A DNA stretch of 64,000 nt from Brassica napus. Lineage: Eukaryota > Streptophyta > Magnoliopsida > Brassicales > Brassicaceae. The DNA is taken from positions 57,061,338 through 57,125,337 of the forward strand of contig NC_063452.1 in the NCBI RefSeq assembly GCF_020379485.1. Direction: 5' to 3'. A program made the translations under genes and the position numbers. Under the pieces are notes generated by a model. It was given only the letters and a program-made list of their open reading frames with translations. It had not been told where the DNA came from and searched no databases. This document shows, in pieces, positions 60,677-64,000 of this stretch (positions within the stretch are counted from its first letter, which is position 1; each line of letters begins with the position of its first letter).

Positions 60677-61780
60677 TATATAATTTATCCTGGAAATTCA
60701 GGTCACCTTTACTTGAAAACTATACTGTTATTTTGGGTTTTTTAAATTAAAAATAGATTTAATGAAAGATTTAAGCTCGACATTACTGAACAGAAAGATC
60801 ATTAAAATAAACAATGACATTATAACATATTTGATTTCATTTATATCTATAAATATATATTTTTCACATCATTAGTGGTATATATTTTAATGTTAATCAT
60901 ATATTTAAATATTTATATAAAATTTCAAATACAATAATTTTATAGTTTACAATTGTTTCAAATCGTTACATGTATTTGTAACTTCTTATCATATATGTAT
61001 CTTAGTGGATTTGCATATTTGCTTATAAGAAAATCAATATATGCATGAAACAACATATTTAAAAATTAATTTGTATTTAATTTATACTAAATTTTTACCC
61101 GTATTTTAAATCTCTCGATTACCTTTAGCAATTTTTTATGTTTAACCAGAGAAGAAGAGGATCTTCTTTTGGATTCTTCTCGGATTTAATGAAGTAATAA
61201 ACAACTGCACTTGCTCTTCTTCACCAACACCAATATACCTATTCGTTCGTATATATATGGTTTTGATTTCAATTTCAAATACAATATAATGACAATGACG
61301 TTGCATGAAAAAGAAACAACCCCGGTTTCAAGCTCGAAGGGAAGAGGGCCTTCAAAACCAGGAAGAGAGCTAGAATTGGCATCTGGACTCAAGGTCACAA
61401 GTAAAAGAAGCAGGAGCAGTTTCTTAGCCATCTTTTTAGTTTTTCATTATTGCCTTTTGGAGAAAAATATAACGCTTTTTCGTTTGTCTTTTTTTGGTTC
61501 TTTCTTTTATGGCCCCAACTTACATTTCCTATCACGTACCACAAAGTCCACACAAGATAAATTGACAAAATAAATGATTTTTTCAAAGTAGTATTATAAT
61601 TTATCCTGGAAATCAGGTCACAGTCAGTTGAAAACTATACTGTTTACTTTGGGTTTTGAAAATTTAATATAGGTATATCATAATTATATTAAATCCAAAT
61701 CTGAACTGCATTGAAAATTTTAAACTCGACATTACTACATAGCAAGATGTTATAACACCACTGACGTTTATAACATGACA
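60677..61780 (-). repeat. Diverged repeat of an SCPL 3' flank, at 60,677-60,830 and 61,597-61,780
   Basis: Two segments of about 150 bp start ATAATTTATCCTGGAAAT and share the runs GAAAACTATACTGTT and CTCGACATTACT. The right copy lies just after the stop of the SCPL gene, so it is that gene's 3' flank. The left copy lies beyond the orphan SCPL exon 1. Together they outline a collapsed tandem gene copy. Confidence 0.7.
61321..61431 (-). pseudogene. Orphan first exon of a serine carboxypeptidase-like gene
   Basis: ATG at 61,431 begins MAKKLLLLLLLVTL, a signal peptide, followed by LPGFEGPLPFELETG, the conserved start of mature plant SCPL proteins. The exon should be followed by one encoding a YIGVG-like segment, but downstream (towards 60,840) only AT-rich DNA and an SCPL-type 3' flank are found. 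The gene body has been deleted. Confidence 0.82.
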
Positions 61781-61801
61781 TAATAATGCTAAGAAGGAAT
61801 T

Positions 61802-63943
61802 TTATAAAGGTTGACCACTTATCCACCTCCGAAACATGATAAAGCTTTCTTCTGGTTTAAATTTAGACGTGTGCCCACCTCCCTGTAAAATATATCATCA
61901 ATTAACCTTCATTGATAACTTGTTCATATGTTGCAACGATTTGTGTTCAATGTAAAAGTGAAGACTTACTTTGACGGTAGCAAATGTCATTTTATTGGCA
62001 TACGTCTTTGTGTATCCAGCCACTTGATCGTGTATCATCCATGGTCTCCACTTGTCAATGATTGAATAATTAAGAGATCTTATCCACGTTTGTGTCGCAG
62101 TGAAAGGAATTATCATGTCGTGATCACCGCTAGTCACCAAAATGAAAACAAACCTCATCATAATTCTGTATAAACTCTCTTGATTTTGTATTGGAAAATA
62201 AAACTTCTTAAAAATATGGAGAAGGAATAGTTTTAAATCCGACCTGGAAATGAGGGATGGGTAGCCTTTAATACTGTTATTCAGATGGTATGGTACACTG
62301 CTTTTAATGTCTTTATTATAAGGCTTATCCTCAGAAGAACAACGTAACCACTTTCCTATACTTCCCTACAATCCATAACATATATAGATAAATATTATAG
62401 TGTTTGATATTAGTTTGTTTAGCATTATAGCATTGTCATTAATAAAATGTTAATGTTAATGAATATGATGAATGAAGAATATGATGATGCAATACCTTGG
62501 CTACATGAAGTGCTTTCCGCACGCTCTCGTCATTAGCCCACATGGAAGCTTGCAACTCTGAGTAAACCTACAAGATTAGTGATTCACTTGTTCACCATCC
62601 ATCTAAATTATACGATGAAAAAGCACATACAAAGAACAAGGAGATGGATTCTTTACAATGCAGTTGGGAAACGAAACCGAAAGATTTGGAGGGAGAGTTT
62701 CTCTCAGGTCTCTTTTTGGGACATGCTTTGGCCAAAAAAGTCCCGGAGCTGCAACCGCGCATATTTGTGCTAGTACATGTCCCAAGTATATGCCAGCAAT
62801 GCACTCAGTGGCGGAGCCAGAAATTTTTTGTATTGGGATCAGAAAAAAATCAAAAGCATAATATATAAACGATCAAAAACTACAAATGTATTACTCAAAA
62901 AAAAACTACAAATGTACTCGACACTCACTCATAACTTAAAACTTTTTTTTAAGTTTGTTTATTTTTAATGTTTCTATATTAAAGTAACATTAACAATTAA
63001 CAATGTTTAAAATTGCAAAATATGTTTAGTGATTTACTAAATTTTTGTAATTATAGAAAAATAAGATTAAAACTAATATAAATCCAAAGTTTTAAAAATA
63101 AAAATATATTAGTTGTAATTAAATTTTATCTTTAATGTTTTGTAATTATTTTTGCGGGGTCAAATTTATTTTTTAAATGGGGTCAATACAAAAATTATAT
63201 AAATTTTTTTTTTTTACAAAAAAAAAGTGGGGTCAGCTGACCCCCACCCACTAAGCTGCCTCCGCCCCTGAATGCACTGCAAATAACAACAAAATGTTCG
63301 AATAGTTAGATGTGATCATCATTGAGTCCGGTGCCTCAGGAAAATGAAATACTGAGAATATCATAATATTAATTTATATATGTTTCTAGTAATACTAATA
63401 TACGTCTATATGTTAACTGTTGATATTTGAATAGTTGGTTCAATTGTACATGTATTTAAGATTAATGGTTTAGTTAGGTTTAGAGTAGAGTATATAACAT
63501 GTAAATATCCGATTTTTAAACTGGAACGCGACTGAATACGATTAATTTCATCTGAATCTATGTTTTCTAATACTATATGCTGCTATACTACGGCGTATTA
63601 TTTTATTTATATTGCTAATTAAGGAGAATTAATGCTATACCTCGTGGTATTCTTCAACGAATTGCAAGCATTCTATGTTACCAGGATCCACCTTTTCATA
63701 GTTCCCGTTACAAGTTTTCTTCAGTGACTGCCAAAAAAGAAGGAAAAGATTAGTTTTCGACTGGCCATTATGTTTTCTTCATTATGGTTGTAAAAACAAC
63801 GTGTAACATAATATTAGAGTTAAACATGTTCAAAGGTATACTTCGTATAGTTCGTCAGAAATTAGAGCCATTCCATGAGCAAATGGAACACGATGGTTAT
63901 AATCAAACTCCTGATCTGTCGTCGGGTTTCCAATCACATAACC
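61802..63943 (-). CDS. Serine carboxypeptidase-like protein (SCPL clade I), 3' part, continues past the window
   Basis: Seven visible exons: 63,943-63,842, 63,727-63,641, 62,803-62,657, 62,567-62,496, 62,365-62,244, 62,129-61,970 and 61,882-61,802, all in phase. They encode [35 protein letters not shown], then an exon with [35 protein letters not shown] (catalytic Asp) and [12 protein letters not shown] (catalytic His), ending WISGQPL. The catalytic Ser region lies right of the window. Clade I members are secreted or vacuolar and include both peptidases and acyltransferases acting on glucose esters; which applies here cannot be told. A hAT MITE (62,806-63,270) lies at the acceptor of the third visible exon, but the duplicated target restores an AG. 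The coding frame seen is intact. Confidence 0.87.
62806..63270. mobile_element. hAT-type MITE (465 bp) at an SCPL splice acceptor
   Basis: Ends CAGTGGCGGAGCCAG and GCCTCCGCCCCTG are hAT-like inverted termini. The 8-bp duplication AATGCACT is at 62,798-62,805 and 63,271-63,278. The interior is AT-rich and has no ORF. Confidence 0.9.
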
Positions 63944-64000
63944 CTATTTTTTTAGAGAAGAGAGCATTGTAACTTGAATGTTAACGCTCGACTGAAAAAA

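Overview
The window is plant nuclear DNA, almost certainly from a Brassicaceae species close to Brassica or Raphanus. It has spliced genes with GT/AG introns, AT-rich spacers, Athila-type and copia retrotransposons, a Helitron and MITEs. The gene order GH5 glycosidase, ORC3, AIPP2-like PHD protein, small plastid protein, J-protein, PPR matches what I remember of the Arabidopsis thaliana AT5G16700 to AT5G16640 interval. Gene identities rest on recognising the translated exons; no database search was run.

Positions 1 to about 34,050 form a nest of retrotransposons. A copia-type pol remnant (31,785-33,384, + strand) is interrupted by an Athila-like element 'Y' (- strand, 3,330-7,493 plus 30,560-31,785). 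Y has gag and protease but no RT or integrase. Its LTR is split by a 23 kb composite 'Z' (7,494-30,559, - strand) built as LTR-internal-LTR-internal-LTR, flanked by one 5-bp target duplication, GGATG. The left Z unit keeps an open 1,893-codon gag-pol frame and a separate ATHILA-type ORF. The right unit has a 1-nt frameshift in pol and a nonsense change in the extra ORF. A second gag-protease-only element, 'X', of the same family as Y lies on the + strand at 1-3,329, and its LTR shows the unoccupied version of the Z insertion site.

Positions 34,500-64,000 are the gene-bearing part. In order: a broken ORC3 last-exon copy; a GH5 gene (-) with a duplicated last exon and two same-family Harbinger-like MITEs in exon 1; a complete 17-exon ORC3 (-); a Helitron in the ORC3/PHD spacer; an 11-exon PAIPP2-like PHD gene (+); a third MITE; a 4-exon small plastid protein gene (+); a 6-exon J-protein gene (+); an intronless PPR gene (-); a collapsed serine carboxypeptidase-like copy; and the 3' part of a second SCPL gene (-) running off the right end, with a hAT MITE exactly at one splice acceptor.

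The most unusual signals are in the retroelements. Z carries arrays of GATCGGTCGATC, about 20-28 bp apart, in three places: the LTR, the gag coding sequence and the leader between pol and the extra ORF. X and Y LTRs carry arrays of GAGCGAC with fixed 13/15-bp geometry. Both families also have a hairpin followed by a second polypurine tract about 1.3-1.4 kb before the real 3' PPT.
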